Below, piece after piece: positions 9,395-17,979 of a stretch of 64,000 nucleotides of DNA; the stretch's first letter is position 1; each line of letters starts with the position of its first letter. The notes below the pieces were generated by a model. It was not told the DNA's origin. It ran no database searches and saw nothing but the letters and a program-made list of their open reading frames with translations. Made by a program: the position numbers and the translations under genes. The stretch is from the NCBI GenBank assembly GCA_025517425.1, contig JAOPJY010000001.1, forward strand, positions 978,217 through 1,042,216, read 5' to 3'. Source of the stretch: Halobacteria archaeon AArc-dxtr1. Its GTDB lineage: Archaea; Halobacteriota; Halobacteria; Halobacteriales; Natrialbaceae.

Positions 9395-10537
9395 ATGGAC
9401 TCAATTATCGACGACGCCATCGACGAGGCCGAAGCCGACGTCGAGGGCGATTCGGAGGCGGTCGGCTACGAGGAGGATACCGGGACCGATGCCGACCCAT
9501 CGGGAACGATGACCGACGACGAACTGCTCGACGTTCTCGACGACCTCCAGACAGACATCACGGTCGTGGGGTGTGGCGGCGCCGGGGGCAACACCGTAAA
9601 CCGGATGGACGAGGAAGGGATCCACGGTGCAAAGCTCGTCGCCGCGAACACGGACGTCCAGCACTTAGTCGAGATCGATGCCGACACCAAGATCCTGATG
9701 GGAGAGCAAAAGACCGGCGGCCGCGGGGCCGGTTCGCTGCCCCAGGTCGGCGAGGAGGCTGCCCTCGAGAGCCAGCAGGACATCTACGACGCCATCGACG
9801 GCTCCGATATGGTCTTCGTTACGGCGGGTCTCGGCGGCGGTACCGGCACTGGCTCTGCGCCCGTCGTCGCCAAGGCGGCCCGCGAGGCCGGTGCACTCAC
9901 CATCTCGATCGTCACGACGCCGTTTACCGCAGAGGGGGAGGTTCGCCGGACGAACGCCGAGGCCGGTCTCGAACGGCTGCGTGACGTCTCCGACACCGTC
10001 ATCGTCGTGCCGAACGACCGGCTGCTCGACTCCGTCGGCAAACTGCCGGTCAAGCAGGCCTTTAAAGTCTCCGACGAGGTGTTGATGCGCTCGGTGAAGG
10101 GCATCACCGAACTGATCACCAAGCCGGGCCTCGTCAACCTGGACTTCGCCGACGTCCGCACCGTGATGGAACGCGGCGGCGTCGCGATGATCGGCCTCGG
10201 CGAGGCTGACTCCGAGGCGAAAGCCGAAGACTCTGTCAAGACCGCGCTCCGATCGCCGCTGCTCGACGTCGATATCTCCGGTGCGAGTTCTGCGCTGGTC
10301 AACGTCACCGGCGGCAACGACATGTCTATCGAGGAAGCCGAGGGCGTCGTCGAGGAGATCTACGACCGGATCGACCCCGACGCACGGATCATCTGGGGGA
10401 CGTCGATCGACGAGAGTCTGGAGGGATCGATGCGAACCATGATCGTCGTCACGGGCGTCGAGTCACCCCAGATCTACGGTCGGCCGGAGGGCGAGGCCGT
10501 CCAGCCAGAGACCGAAGACGTCGACTTCGTCGACTGA
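9395..10537 (+). CDS. ftsZ1: Cell division tubulin homologue FtsZ1
   Basis: 380 residues. The GTP-binding tubulin core shows [41 protein letters not shown], the tubulin signature [13 protein letters not shown] and the T7-loop [11 protein letters not shown] that completes the neighbour's GTPase site. It polymerises into the division ring; in haloarchaea FtsZ1 works with a second paralogue, FtsZ2, and recruits it. The N-terminal [16 protein letters not shown] and ~50-residue acidic leader match the FtsZ1 type. ATG at 9395 was chosen over 9365 because MDSI is the conserved start and the upstream codons overlap the palindrome. The C-terminal tail is short and acidic. Confidence 0.95.
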   Translation: MDSIIDDAIDEAEADVEGDSEAVGYEEDTGTDADPSGTMTDDELLDVLDDLQTDITVVGCGGAGGNTVNRMDEEGIHGAKLVAANTDVQHLVEIDADTKILMGEQKTGGRGAGSLPQVGEEAALESQQDIYDAIDGSDMVFVTAGLGGGTGTGSAPVVAKAAREAGALTISIVTTPFTAEGEVRRTNAEAGLERLRDVSDTVIVVPNDRLLDSVGKLPVKQAFKVSDEVLMRSVKGITELITKPGLVNLDFADVRTVMERGGVAMIGLGEADSEAKAEDSVKTALRSPLLDVDISGASSALVNVTGGNDMSIEEAEGVVEEIYDRIDPDARIIWGTSIDESLEGSMRTMIVVTGVESPQIYGRPEGEAVQPETEDVDFVD

Positions 10538-10623
10538 GCGGACGATTGGCTGTTTTATCGGAGAGTTGCGCTTCGAACGAAGAGTTCGGAAGTGTCGAGC
10601 GTGAAGTGGATTCAGTTCGGCTG

Positions 10624-10953
10624 TCAGTCGTCGGCAGGTGCGGCGTCGCCCGCCGCTTCGACATCGGCCTCGATGCTCGGCGGATAGACACCGCGCTCGA
10701 GTTTGAGATCTGATTGGGGGCGAGCCATACAGGTCAGCGCGTAGCGTTCGGCTTCGGCCTCCGTGAGGCCGCGGGCGGCAGGCTGGGTGACCTCACCGTC
10801 GAGAATTTCGGCAGAGCAGGCCAGACACATCCCGACCCGGCAGGAGTACTCCTGGGCGATCCCTTCCTCGAGACACCGACTGAGGATTGTCTCTTTGTCC
10901 GAGCAGGTGATCGTCTCGCCGGTCCCGACGAATTCGACGGTGTACTCTGTCAT
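10624..10953 (-). CDS. [2Fe-2S] ferredoxin
   Basis: 109 residues with the plant-type cluster motif YSCRVGMCLACSAEILDG (Cys-x5-Cys-x2-Cys) and the fourth Cys in ALTCMARP about 30 residues later. It carries single electrons in the cytoplasm. It lacks the long N-terminal insertion of the main haloarchaeal ferredoxin, so it is a second, shorter paralogue; the tail is acidic. A minus-strand TATA-like AATAAAG at 10986-10992 lies about 35 bases before the ATG. It is divergent from a flavoprotein reductase that could use it, which is only an inference from position. Confidence 0.9.
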   Translation of the reverse strand: MTEYTVEFVGTGETITCSDKETILSRCLEEGIAQEYSCRVGMCLACSAEILDGEVTQPAARGLTEAEAERYALTCMARPQSDLKLERGVYPPSIEADVEAAGDAAPADD

Positions 10954-10985
10954 ACCCGCCGATACGAAAGACCTCCCTAAAACTC

Positions 10986-11067
10986 TTTATTCGCACCCCG
11001 CCAGATTGTGCCGACTAGCGGGTCGGAGGCGAGTTTTGCGCCGGCAGGCGGCGAAGTGCACATAAAA
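10986..11067. promoter_or_regulatory. Divergent promoters of the ferredoxin and geranylgeranyl reductase genes
   Basis: The 145-base divergent gap has an A/T box for each gene in an otherwise GC-rich stretch: AATAAAG (minus strand, 10986-10992), 33-39 bases before the ferredoxin ATG, and ATAAAACG (plus strand, 11061-11068), about 35 bases before the reductase ATG. The spacings fit haloarchaeal TATA boxes with leaderless or very short-leader transcripts. Confidence 0.5.
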
Positions 11068-11098
11068 CGTTTTCTTACCCGGGTGAGGACACACGACT

Positions 11099-12505
11099 AT
11101 GAGTACGCAGGAGCAGTCAACCAACGCGACGACGACCGCAGCGGGTGCGCCGGACGTGGTCGTCGTCGGAGCCGGAACCGCCGGCTGTTACGCCGCGGCG
11201 ACCGTCGCCCAGGCCGGATACGACGTCGTCGTCCTGGAGCGCAAGTCGGCCGAAGAGGCGGGCCACATCGCCTGTGGCGACGCCCTGAAGGGAGCCGACG
11301 CCTTCCCGGACGCCATCCCGAAATCCCAGCTGGAGCCCGCCTTTACGAACACGGGCGTTGACCATGGCCGATTCGAGATCCCCCAGGAGGACACCGTCCT
11401 CGAGATTCCGGTGCCGGGCGAACTCGCGGTGATCGACCGCTGGGAGTACGGCCGACTGATCATCGAGGGCGCAGAGCAGGCAGGCGTGCGCTTCGAGTAT
11501 GACACCGTCGTCCAGGACGTCCTCCAGAACGACGACGGCCGCGTCGTCGGCGTCCAGGCGACAAAAAAGGGAACGCCCCAAACCTACGAGGCCGAGATCG
11601 TCGTCGACGGCGCCGGCTCGCTGTCGGTCCTGCAAGACACGGTCGACTTCTCTACGTCCACGTTCGACACCAACGTCACCTACTCGCAGTTCTGCTCGGC
11701 CTACCGAGAGATCGTCCACGTCGACGAGCCCGTCGAGTGGTCGGACGCACTCGTGTTCAAGCCGACCGAACGAGCCGCGGGCTACCTCTGGTACTTCCCG
11801 CGCACCGAAACCGAGATCAACGCCGGTCTGGGCTTCCAGATGACCGAAGAGCCGATGAAACTCGTCGAGGATCTAAAACGGGACCTCCGGGACCGACCCG
11901 AGTTCGCGGGCGCCCGCGTCGAGGATAAACTCGGCGCCGCCCTCCCGACCCGTCGGCCCTACGACTCGGCGGTCCACCCCGGGTTCGTCGCGGTCGGCGA
12001 CGCCGCCGGCCACGTCAACCCCACGACAGGCGGCGGTATCGCCGGCGCGGCGTACGCTGGCAAGTACGCCGCGGACCAGGCGATCGAGGCCCTCGAAACC
12101 GGCCAGTACGGCGAGGACGTCCTCTGGAAGTACAACGAGCGCGTGATGGACCACTTCGGCGCCCGTTACGCCGCCTTAGACGTCTACAATATCCTCTCGA
12201 CAGCGGTCGACGTCGACGACCTGATGGGACTGCTGGCGGCGATGCCTGGCGACAAGCTCGCCGACGCGCTGTACTCCGGCAGCACGGATATCGGCCTCAA
12301 GCTCAAACTCGAGGCGTTGGTGAAGAGCCGCGGCCACTGGGGCACCATCTGGAACCTCTACCAGACGAAACGGCGCGCAGACGAGTTGCTTTCCCACTAC
12401 GAGACGTATCCGTCGAGCCCTGATGGCTTCGACGCCTGGCAGCGCCGCCGGGACGAGCTGATGGAGGACGTCTACGAGACGACAGGCGCCGATCCGAAAT
12501 ACTAG
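11099..12505 (+). CDS. Geranylgeranyl reductase family FAD-dependent oxidoreductase
   Basis: 468 residues. N-terminal FAD motif VVVVGAGTAGCYAAATVAQAG then VLERK, the family CGDALKG segment (Cys/Gly/Asp near residue 60), VDGAGSLSVL, and the second FAD contact GDAAGHVNPTTGGGI. These proteins saturate isoprenoid chains of archaeal lipids (digeranylgeranylglycerophospholipid reductase) or of quinones. The C-terminal ~130 residues are helical and match the length of haloarchaeal members. The substrate cannot be read from sequence. It ends just before the hairpin array at 12.5 kb. Confidence 0.88.
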   Translation: MSTQEQSTNATTTAAGAPDVVVVGAGTAGCYAAATVAQAGYDVVVLERKSAEEAGHIACGDALKGADAFPDAIPKSQLEPAFTNTGVDHGRFEIPQEDTVLEIPVPGELAVIDRWEYGRLIIEGAEQAGVRFEYDTVVQDVLQNDDGRVVGVQATKKGTPQTYEAEIVVDGAGSLSVLQDTVDFSTSTFDTNVTYSQFCSAYREIVHVDEPVEWSDALVFKPTERAAGYLWYFPRTETEINAGLGFQMTEEPMKLVEDLKRDLRDRPEFAGARVEDKLGAALPTRRPYDSAVHPGFVAVGDAAGHVNPTTGGGIAGAAYAGKYAADQAIEALETGQYGEDVLWKYNERVMDHFGARYAALDVYNILSTAVDVDDLMGLLAAMPGDKLADALYSGSTDIGLKLKLEALVKSRGHWGTIWNLYQTKRRADELLSHYETYPSSPDGFDAWQRRRDELMEDVYETTGADPKY

Positions 12506-12510
12506 ACACC

Positions 12511-12774
12511 GAAATTTTGTTCTGCGGTCTGCGACGGCGACGGCAGCTGCGCTGCCGCACGCCGTCGCGTCCCTCGACAAAATCATCAAAAGAGCGCGGA
12601 GCGCTCTTTTGGACAGCGAGGGACCGTAGGTCCCTCGGGCAGTCGACGCTTTGCGCCGACGACCTCGCGGGATCTTCGATCCCGCTCAGTTTCGATCAAA
12701 AGCACTCCTCCTTCTGTTCCGGGCCGCTTCGCGGTTCTTCACATCAGTCGTCGGCCCGCTCGGGCCTGCGGCCC
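12511..12774. repeat. Array of perfect hairpins, each with a 3-5 nt loop
   Basis: The 297-base gap between two converging genes is filled with palindromes. A nested stem at 12514-12583 has arms ATTTTGT/ACAAAAT, GCGACGGCG/CGCCGTCGC and CGGCAG/CTGCCG. Then follow 12588-12610 (AAAAGAGCGC-GGA-GCGCTCTTTT), 12617-12637 (CGAGGGACC-GTA-GGTCCCTCG), 12642-12660 (GTCGACGC-TTT-GCGCCGAC, one mismatch), 12667-12685 (GCGGGATC-TTC-GATCCCGC), 12722-12736 (GGCCGC-TTC-GCGGTT) and 12762-12774 (GGGCC-TGC-GGCCC). Arms differ in sequence while the architecture repeats. No protein frame is credible here. At least 12588-12610 could end transcription in both directions. Confidence 0.85.
12588..12610. terminator. Bidirectional hairpin terminator candidate
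   Basis: A perfect 10-bp stem with a GGA loop starts with AAAA and ends with TTTT, so either strand would read as a stem followed by a U run. It lies 83 bases after the reductase stop (plus strand) and 193 bases after the M20 hydrolase stop (minus strand), between converging genes. Confidence 0.5.
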
Positions 12775-12802
12775 TCGCGGTGAATGTTAGTGAATCTACA
12801 CT

Positions 12803-14071
12803 CTACGACCGCCCCGCCCCAACCCGCTCGATCGCTCCCGAGAGGACCTCCACGCCGTGGCGGATGCTCTCTTCGTCGACGTCGAACGTCGCGGTGTGGT
12901 GCCCACCTGGGTGATCCGTGCCGATGCCGACGTAACAGGCGTTGCCGCCGTTTTGCTGTACCTCGCGCATGAGGAATGTTGCGTCCTCGCTGCCACCGAG
13001 TTCGGAGCGCTCGAGAACGCTGTCGACGCCGTCGACGTCGCTTGCGACGTCAGCGACGGTCCGGGCGAGGTCGTCGTCGCTCGTCGCACTCGGCGCCTCC
13101 GCGCCAGTTTCGATTTCGACCTCGCAGTCGTGCATTTCGGCGGCCGATCGGATGATCCGGCGGGCGTGGCGCTCGACGTGGTCTTTGAGAGCTGTCGTTT
13201 CGCCGCGTACCTCCGCGACGAGTCGGGCCTCCTCGGCGATCACGTTGGGGGCCGAGCCGCCCTCGACGACGCCGACGTTGATCCGGGTGGCGCCGTCGGC
13301 ATGGCGCGGGATGCCATGAAGGTTCGTCACCGCCGTGGCGAGTGCCTGGTTGGCGTTGCGCCCCTGCTCGGGATGGCCGCCGGCGTGAGCGGACTCGCCC
13401 GTGAACGTCGCCTCGAGGTGGGCGACGGCGAGGAAGCCGTCGATGCCAGCGACGACCTCGCCGGTTGGGTGGTCGAGGCCGACGTGGACCGCGAACAGGT
13501 GGTCGACGTCGGTCAAGTGCTCGCTTTTCGCCATCGCCTTGCCGCCGCCGATAACCTCCTCTGCGGGCTGGAAGAACACTGTGAACGTCCCCGAAAAGTC
13601 ACTCTCGACAATCTCACGGAGTACACCGACACCGATAGTCGCGTGGGCGTCGTGCCCACAGGCATGCATCGCGCCCTCGTGTTCGGACCGGAACCCCTCA
13701 GCCGCCGGACGGTGGTCGGAATCGGCTGACTCCGGGCGTGGGAGGGCGTCGATGTCGACGCGTAGTCCGATCGTTGGTCCCTCACCGCGTTCGATACCGG
13801 CGATAGCACCCGTGTACCCTCCCTCGAGCCGGGTGAGTACGTCCCTGTCGACGTCGTATCTACTCGCCTGCTCGTACCACGCGTCCAGCTCCGACTCGTC
13901 GGGAACGGCGAGCCGATGATCGGTTGCGAGCGCGTCCGGGCCAACGAAGAGTCCGTCCACGTCGAGTCGCTCGAGTTCGGCGACGATCCGCGCCGTCGTG
14001 TAGAACTCACACCAGGCGGGTTCGGGCCGCCGGTGGAGGTCGCGTCGCAGCGAAATGAGCGTCTCGTCCAT
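12803..14071 (-). CDS. M20 family amidohydrolase (AbgB / IAA-amino acid hydrolase-like)
   Basis: 422 residues. Zinc-hydrolase landmarks: LRRDLHRRPEPAWCEF at the start, LRVDIDALP, EGAMHACGHDAHATIGVG (metal-binding Cys/His and Asp), FQPAEEVIGGGKAM with the catalytic Glu pair, HVGLDHPTGEV and a late GIGTDHPGGHHTATFDVDEE. The family removes acyl groups from N-acyl amino acids or cleaves p-aminobenzoyl-glutamate. ATG at 14071 gives the standard N-terminus; 16 upstream codons are dropped. The substrate is unknown; the presence of pab genes in the window makes aminobenzoyl-glutamate a speculation only. Confidence 0.85.
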   Translation of the reverse strand: MDETLISLRRDLHRRPEPAWCEFYTTARIVAELERLDVDGLFVGPDALATDHRLAVPDESELDAWYEQASRYDVDRDVLTRLEGGYTGAIAGIERGEGPTIGLRVDIDALPRPESADSDHRPAAEGFRSEHEGAMHACGHDAHATIGVGVLREIVESDFSGTFTVFFQPAEEVIGGGKAMAKSEHLTDVDHLFAVHVGLDHPTGEVVAGIDGFLAVAHLEATFTGESAHAGGHPEQGRNANQALATAVTNLHGIPRHADGATRINVGVVEGGSAPNVIAEEARLVAEVRGETTALKDHVERHARRIIRSAAEMHDCEVEIETGAEAPSATSDDDLARTVADVASDVDGVDSVLERSELGGSEDATFLMREVQQNGGNACYVGIGTDHPGGHHTATFDVDEESIRHGVEVLSGAIERVGAGRS

Positions 14072-14179
14072 ACGTACGGATCGATAAGCGAAATGAAAAG
14101 CGTGCCGGGTGGTCAACAAATAGTGAATTTACAGCGATACGTTCAGCGAGAGTGGTTCCTCAGTACCTCGAAAGTGAAC

Positions 14180-14518
14180 TTAGTTCCGACCACGCCCAAC
14201 CCCGTGGACCTGTTCGACCTCGGCTTCGATGTGGACCGAATCGGGGAAGTTCTGTTTGGCGATGTTCCGCGCGAGGTTGTCGTGTCCGTGGATCTCGAGT
14301 TCTCGTTTGAAGACGGTGTACTGCCAGGAGGCAAACCGCCGGTCGTCGTCGGCGTGCAGTCGAGAGTGTTGGGGTACCGAGATCGTCTCTGGTGGATAGG
14401 AGTGAGGGCCCTTCAGAGCCGCACCCTTTCGCTCTGCAGTTTCTTTGATGTCCGAGACGATCCCATCGAGGGCGGCCCGGTCCCCGCTTTGGAGGGTCAG
14501 ACGAGTGACGAAGGTCAT
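14180..14518 (-). CDS. uS10/mL48-like ribosomal protein family member
   Basis: 112 residues. MTFVTRLTLQSGDRAALDGIV, KGPHSYPPETISVP and the final YTVFKRELEIHGHDNLARNI follow the S10 fold, including the loop where uS10 has its conserved 'GP..LP' turn. It is shorter and more diverged than the main archaeal uS10, which sits with EF-1A elsewhere, so it is a paralogue (often named uS10/mL48 family). It may act in translation or RNA binding, but this is inference. ATG at 14518 is chosen by the clean conserved start. It is divergent from the Nudix gene. Confidence 0.75.
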   Translation of the reverse strand: MTFVTRLTLQSGDRAALDGIVSDIKETAERKGAALKGPHSYPPETISVPQHSRLHADDDRRFASWQYTVFKRELEIHGHDNLARNIAKQNFPDSVHIEAEVEQVHGVGRGRN

Positions 14519-14624
14519 AGCTGGTATCCTTGTCCACGGCGATAGCGTAAAAATCTCCCGAGATAGGCCGCGAGTGGACGACCAGTCCGATATTCTCTTA
14601 ACGTCGTAACTGTTATTCCTGTTA

Positions 14625-15062
14625 ATGGCAGTCGAAGCTACGAGCGCAGGCGCGATCCTCTTCCGCGACACGCGGGGCCGGCGCGAGTATCTTCTACTCA
14701 AGAGCCGCCCGGGCGACTGGGAGTTTCCAAAGGGCGGTGTCGAAGGAGAGGAAGAACTACAGCAGACGGCGATCCGCGAAGTAAAGGAAGAGGCAGGTAT
14801 CGATCAGTTTAGACTTCTCGACGGCTTTCGCGAGGACTACAGTTACGTCTTCGAGGCAAACGGCACGACGATCCACAAGACCGTCCACCTCTTTATCGCG
14901 AAATCGTTCGAGGCCAGCGCCGAGATCTCGAACGAGCACAGAGACCTCCAGTGGCGCGACTACGAGCAGGCGGTAAACACCGTCACGCAGGACGGGCCGC
15001 GAGACATCTTGGAGGAGGCCCACGAGTACCTAGACGATCTCGAAGCCGCAGACGAGATCTAA
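14625..15062 (+). CDS. Nudix hydrolase, Ap4A pyrophosphatase type
   Basis: 145 residues with a complete Nudix box GGVEGEEELQQTAIREVKEE followed by AGI (about residues 38-60). The preceding LLLKSRPGDWEFPKGG and the overall length match bis(5'-nucleosyl)-tetraphosphatases that clear Ap4A. The start at 14625 follows a TTAACGTCG...TGTTATTCC AT-rich stretch typical of a haloarchaeal promoter. Divergent from the uS10-like gene, sharing a 106-base gap. Confidence 0.88.
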   Translation: MAVEATSAGAILFRDTRGRREYLLLKSRPGDWEFPKGGVEGEEELQQTAIREVKEEAGIDQFRLLDGFREDYSYVFEANGTTIHKTVHLFIAKSFEASAEISNEHRDLQWRDYEQAVNTVTQDGPRDILEEAHEYLDDLEAADEI

Positions 15063-15182
15063 CTGGTAGAAGTGGACCGTCTCCGACCCGCGGGAGCGGC
15101 GGCTACGGCTATTTCAGTCTGTGACGCCTCGAAATATGTCGGACAAAGTTATTTTGCGGCGGATGCCGTGGGGCTGAGACGA

Positions 15183-16013
15183 ATGAGACGCAGACGGGTG
15201 CTCGCTGCGAGCGGGTTGGTCGGGCTTGGTGGGGTGAGCGGCTGTCTCGATCGGCTGGATACGAGCGGGGGCGAATTGGAGACCGACGACGAGTCCGACG
15301 ATACCGGCGGAGACGGCAAGCGCGAGAGCGGGTTCGAAAGGCGGGAGTATCCGGAGCCACCAAACGACCTGGATCCTGACGCCGTTCGGAGCCACGTAAC
15401 AGCCTACGAGGAGGCCTACCAGTACAACACCACGCCACGGGCAGACAGTGTCTCTTTTTCCACGAGTTGCGACACGGTGATCGACCGCGAGGTCGACGAA
15501 GGCGTCGTTGCGAGTACGTACTGCGGACACAACTTCTCGAGTGAAGATGCGTCGGGGATGGGGTTTTCCGATCCCACCCTGTACCTCGTCACGACAGAGG
15601 AGACGAACCGCGTCGCGCCAGTGGAGCGAACGCACGACGACCCCTACGAGGGTGAGGAGACGTTCTCCGAGGAGACATCGCGGACCCCCGGCTGGCACGG
15701 CATCTGGATCACGAACTTCGACGCGCGCGAGCACGACCTCTACGTGCGAGCCACTCATCGGAGCGGTGACGACCCGGTGACGGTGTTCGAGCAAACGTTC
15801 GACATCCGAAGCGAGTTTGCCCGCCACATCACTCAAATCACCGCGGCGGAAGGAACGTACGAACTACACGCCGAGCTCGCTGACGGTGCCAGTACAACCG
15901 AGACGTTCGACCTTCCGAACACCAGCGTGCCGATCGTCCGTGGCTGGCTACTCGGCGCAGTCGTCGTCACGCCGGGAGGCGGTCTCGACGTGCGCGACCT
16001 GAGACTACCCTAA
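15183..16013 (+). CDS. Tat-exported lipoprotein, haloarchaeal family (paralogue of the 45.6 kb gene)
   Basis: 276 residues. MRRRRVLAASGLVGLGGVSGC gives a twin-Arg Tat signal and lipobox Cys at residue 21, then an acidic Asp/Glu/Gly linker and a globular domain. The segment REYPEPPNDLDPDAVRSHV then TAYEEAYQYN matches RRYPDPLTTFDEETITSFV then AEYEQAYAHN of the protein at 45559-46284, so the two belong to one family of unknown function. The 37 codons upstream of 15183 in the same frame are not signal-like and are left out. The 3' end is partly duplicated past the stop (see findings). Confidence 0.8.
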   Translation: MRRRRVLAASGLVGLGGVSGCLDRLDTSGGELETDDESDDTGGDGKRESGFERREYPEPPNDLDPDAVRSHVTAYEEAYQYNTTPRADSVSFSTSCDTVIDREVDEGVVASTYCGHNFSSEDASGMGFSDPTLYLVTTEETNRVAPVERTHDDPYEGEETFSEETSRTPGWHGIWITNFDAREHDLYVRATHRSGDDPVTVFEQTFDIRSEFARHITQITAAEGTYELHAELADGASTTETFDLPNTSVPIVRGWLLGAVVVTPGGGLDVRDLRLP

Positions 16014-16032
16014 CCGTCTCGACGTGCGCGAC
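15982..16032 (+). repeat. Imperfect 34-nt tandem duplication at the end of the lipoprotein gene
   Basis: The 17-base string GTCTCGACGTGCGCGAC occurs at 15982-15998, inside the last codons, and again at 16016-16032, after the TAA stop. The following 17 bases are also related, so the unit is about 34 nt with roughly 27 matches. The duplication lies in the 36-base gap before the converging aroD stop. Confidence 0.75.
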
Positions 16033-16049
16033 GTGGGGCTGCCCAAGGG

Positions 16050-16724
16050 TCACTCAAGCGCGTCGACTAGCGTTGCGAGCGTCTCTAGATCGTACTGCCC
16101 GGGTGCGGTTGCGGCGTCGGGATCGACCGGCGCGTAGCCGATTTTCGAGCCGTAGACGGGTGCTACCGCCCGCGTGTGGCTGCCTGGGGCTCCCATCGCC
16201 ATCGTCGCGACCGTCAGTCCCTCGGTGGCGGCCTCGTGAGTCGCAGTAAGCACCGCGAGAGCGTCCGCGCGCGAGGTGGCCGTCACCGCGAGTTTGCCGA
16301 CGTCCGCACGTTCCGCGCCCGCCTCGAGCGTTCGAACCAGTGACTCGCGGCCGGGTGTCCCCTCGAAGTCGTGAGCCGAGGCGACGACCGAGACGCTCCG
16401 GTCGCGGGCGGTCTCGAGAACCGCATCAGCCGAGCCATCCTGCACCGCAGCGAGTTCGACGTCGATCGCTGTGACGGCTCCGTGGGCAGTCGCCTCCGAG
16501 AGCGCCGCGAGGCGCTCGGCGTCGTCGCCCTCCCACTCGCCGCCCTCCCAAGACGCGCGGTTGGTCGCGAGGATCGGCAACTCGCCGTCGTAGCTCGCGA
16601 GCTGAGCGAGGGGCTCGTCGGCCAGGTCCATACGAAATTCGATGGCGTCTGCGTGCTCGCGGGCAGCCGGCTCCTCGGTCAGATCTGCGGTCGCCGCTGC
16701 CAGCACGAACGAGTCGAAGTCCAT
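16050..16724 (-). CDS. aroD: 3-Dehydroquinate dehydratase, type I
   Basis: 224 residues. It converts 3-dehydroquinate to 3-dehydroshikimate through a Schiff-base lysine. EFRMDLADEP near residue 28, ILATNRASWEGGEW, ASAHDFEGTP with the catalytic His and VGKLAVTAT with the Schiff-base Lys match the type I barrel; MAMGAPGSHTRAVAPVYGSKIGYAPV carries the late conserved Arg and the substrate loop. The start at 16724 (MDFDSFVLAA) drops nine Arg/Pro-rich codons. It shares a strand with the downstream-placed TFB gene but has its own short gap; aroE is in the same window. Confidence 0.93.
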   Translation of the reverse strand: MDFDSFVLAAATADLTEEPAAREHADAIEFRMDLADEPLAQLASYDGELPILATNRASWEGGEWEGDDAERLAALSEATAHGAVTAIDVELAAVQDGSADAVLETARDRSVSVVASAHDFEGTPGRESLVRTLEAGAERADVGKLAVTATSRADALAVLTATHEAATEGLTVATMAMGAPGSHTRAVAPVYGSKIGYAPVDPDAATAPGQYDLETLATLVDALE

Positions 16725-16785
16725 GCGCTCACGAGGTTGCGACCGTGGCAAAAAGGTTGCTTTCGGGTCTGACGACTCGGACTGC

Positions 16786-17766
16786 TCAGGCGACGCCGAG
16801 GGACTCTTCGGCCTCTAACAGCTCGTGGTAGCGGTTGCGGATCGTGACCTCGGAGATGTCGGCGACGTCGCTGACCGCGGCCTGGGTGGTCTTCTCGTTG
16901 GTGAGCAAGGCGGCAGCGTAGACCGCGGCGGCAGCGAGGCCGACCGGCGACTTGCCGGAGTGAACGCCCTTCTCCTTGGCGTTGCGAAGGAGGCTGCGGG
17001 CGCGGTGTTCTGCCTCGTCGGAGAGTTCGAGACCGGAGGCAAAGCGGGGGACGTAGCTCTCGGGGTCGGCAGGCTGGACTTCGAGGCCGAGTTCGCGTAC
17101 CACGTAGCGGTAGGTGCGAGCGATCTCGTTTTTCTCGACGCGGCTGACGTCGGCGATCTCGTCGAGCGAGCGGGGGACGCCAGCCTGACGGGCAGCGGCG
17201 TAGACGCAGGCCGTCGAGACGCCCTCGATCGAGCGCCCGGGAAGGAGGTCCTCGTTCAGCGCGCGGCGGTAGATCACACTCGCGGTCTCGCGGACGTTCG
17301 TCGGCAGTCCAAGCGCGGAGGCCATCCGGTCAATCTCGCCGAGGGCCTGCTTCAGATTACGCTCTTTCGAGTCGCGGGTACGGAAGCGCTCGTTCCACTT
17401 GCGCAGGCGCTGCATCTTCTCGCGCTGACGCGAGCCCAGTGAGTTGCCGTAGGCGTCTTTGTTGCGCCAGTCGATGTTGGTCGACAGCCCCTTGTCGTGC
17501 ATCGTGTTCGTCGTCGGGGCGCCGACGCGGCTCTTCTTGTTCTTCTCGGCGGCGTCGAACGCGCGCCACTCGGGGCCGCGGTCGACGGAATCTTCCTCGA
17601 CGACGAGGCCGCAGTCTTCACAGACGGTCTCGCCGTGCTCGTCGTCGACGACGAGGTGGCCCGTACACTCGGGGCAGGCAAGGTCGCTTTCCTCGCTCTC
17701 TGCTTCCTCTTCGGTTGTTCGCTGTTCGCTACCTCGGACTCTGGTGTGTGGTGATGCGGGTGGCAT
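16786..17766 (-). CDS. tfb: Transcription initiation factor IIB (TFB)
   Basis: 326 residues. The N-terminal zinc ribbon is LACPECTGHLVVDDEHGETVCEDCGLVV, followed by the B-reader/linker (RGPEWRAFDAAEKNKKSRVGAP) and two cyclin-like repeats (about residues 130-225 and 226-320; the second includes HSGKSPVGLAAAAVYAAALL). It bridges TBP at the TATA/BRE and RNA polymerase. Haloarchaea carry several TFB paralogues; this one is full length with an intact ribbon. The AT-rich CATAAAGATTT near 17847 on the upstream side suggests a leader of about 50 bases. Confidence 0.96.
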   Translation of the reverse strand: MPPASPHTRVRGSEQRTTEEEAESEESDLACPECTGHLVVDDEHGETVCEDCGLVVEEDSVDRGPEWRAFDAAEKNKKSRVGAPTTNTMHDKGLSTNIDWRNKDAYGNSLGSRQREKMQRLRKWNERFRTRDSKERNLKQALGEIDRMASALGLPTNVRETASVIYRRALNEDLLPGRSIEGVSTACVYAAARQAGVPRSLDEIADVSRVEKNEIARTYRYVVRELGLEVQPADPESYVPRFASGLELSDEAEHRARSLLRNAKEKGVHSGKSPVGLAAAAVYAAALLTNEKTTQAAVSDVADISEVTIRNRYHELLEAEESLGVA

Positions 17767-17979
17767 ACGATGGCTCCTGCTGCCCGGCCGAACGGCGGAA
17801 AAAGCCGGACTGGTTCGTTACCACCCTCGTTCAGCTACGCGCTTCATAAAGATTTCGGAATTAGATAGAAACGACCCGTCAAACCGGGTAATTCGCGGGA
17901 AGTGGCATTAAAGATCAAAACATTAAAGTAGAGAATGGCGAACCGAATCGCCCAAATCGCGGTAGGGCGAGACGAGAAT

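Noticed and set aside
12511-12774. CRISPR array
   Set aside because: Palindromes differ in sequence and there are no equal spacers or repeated direct units.
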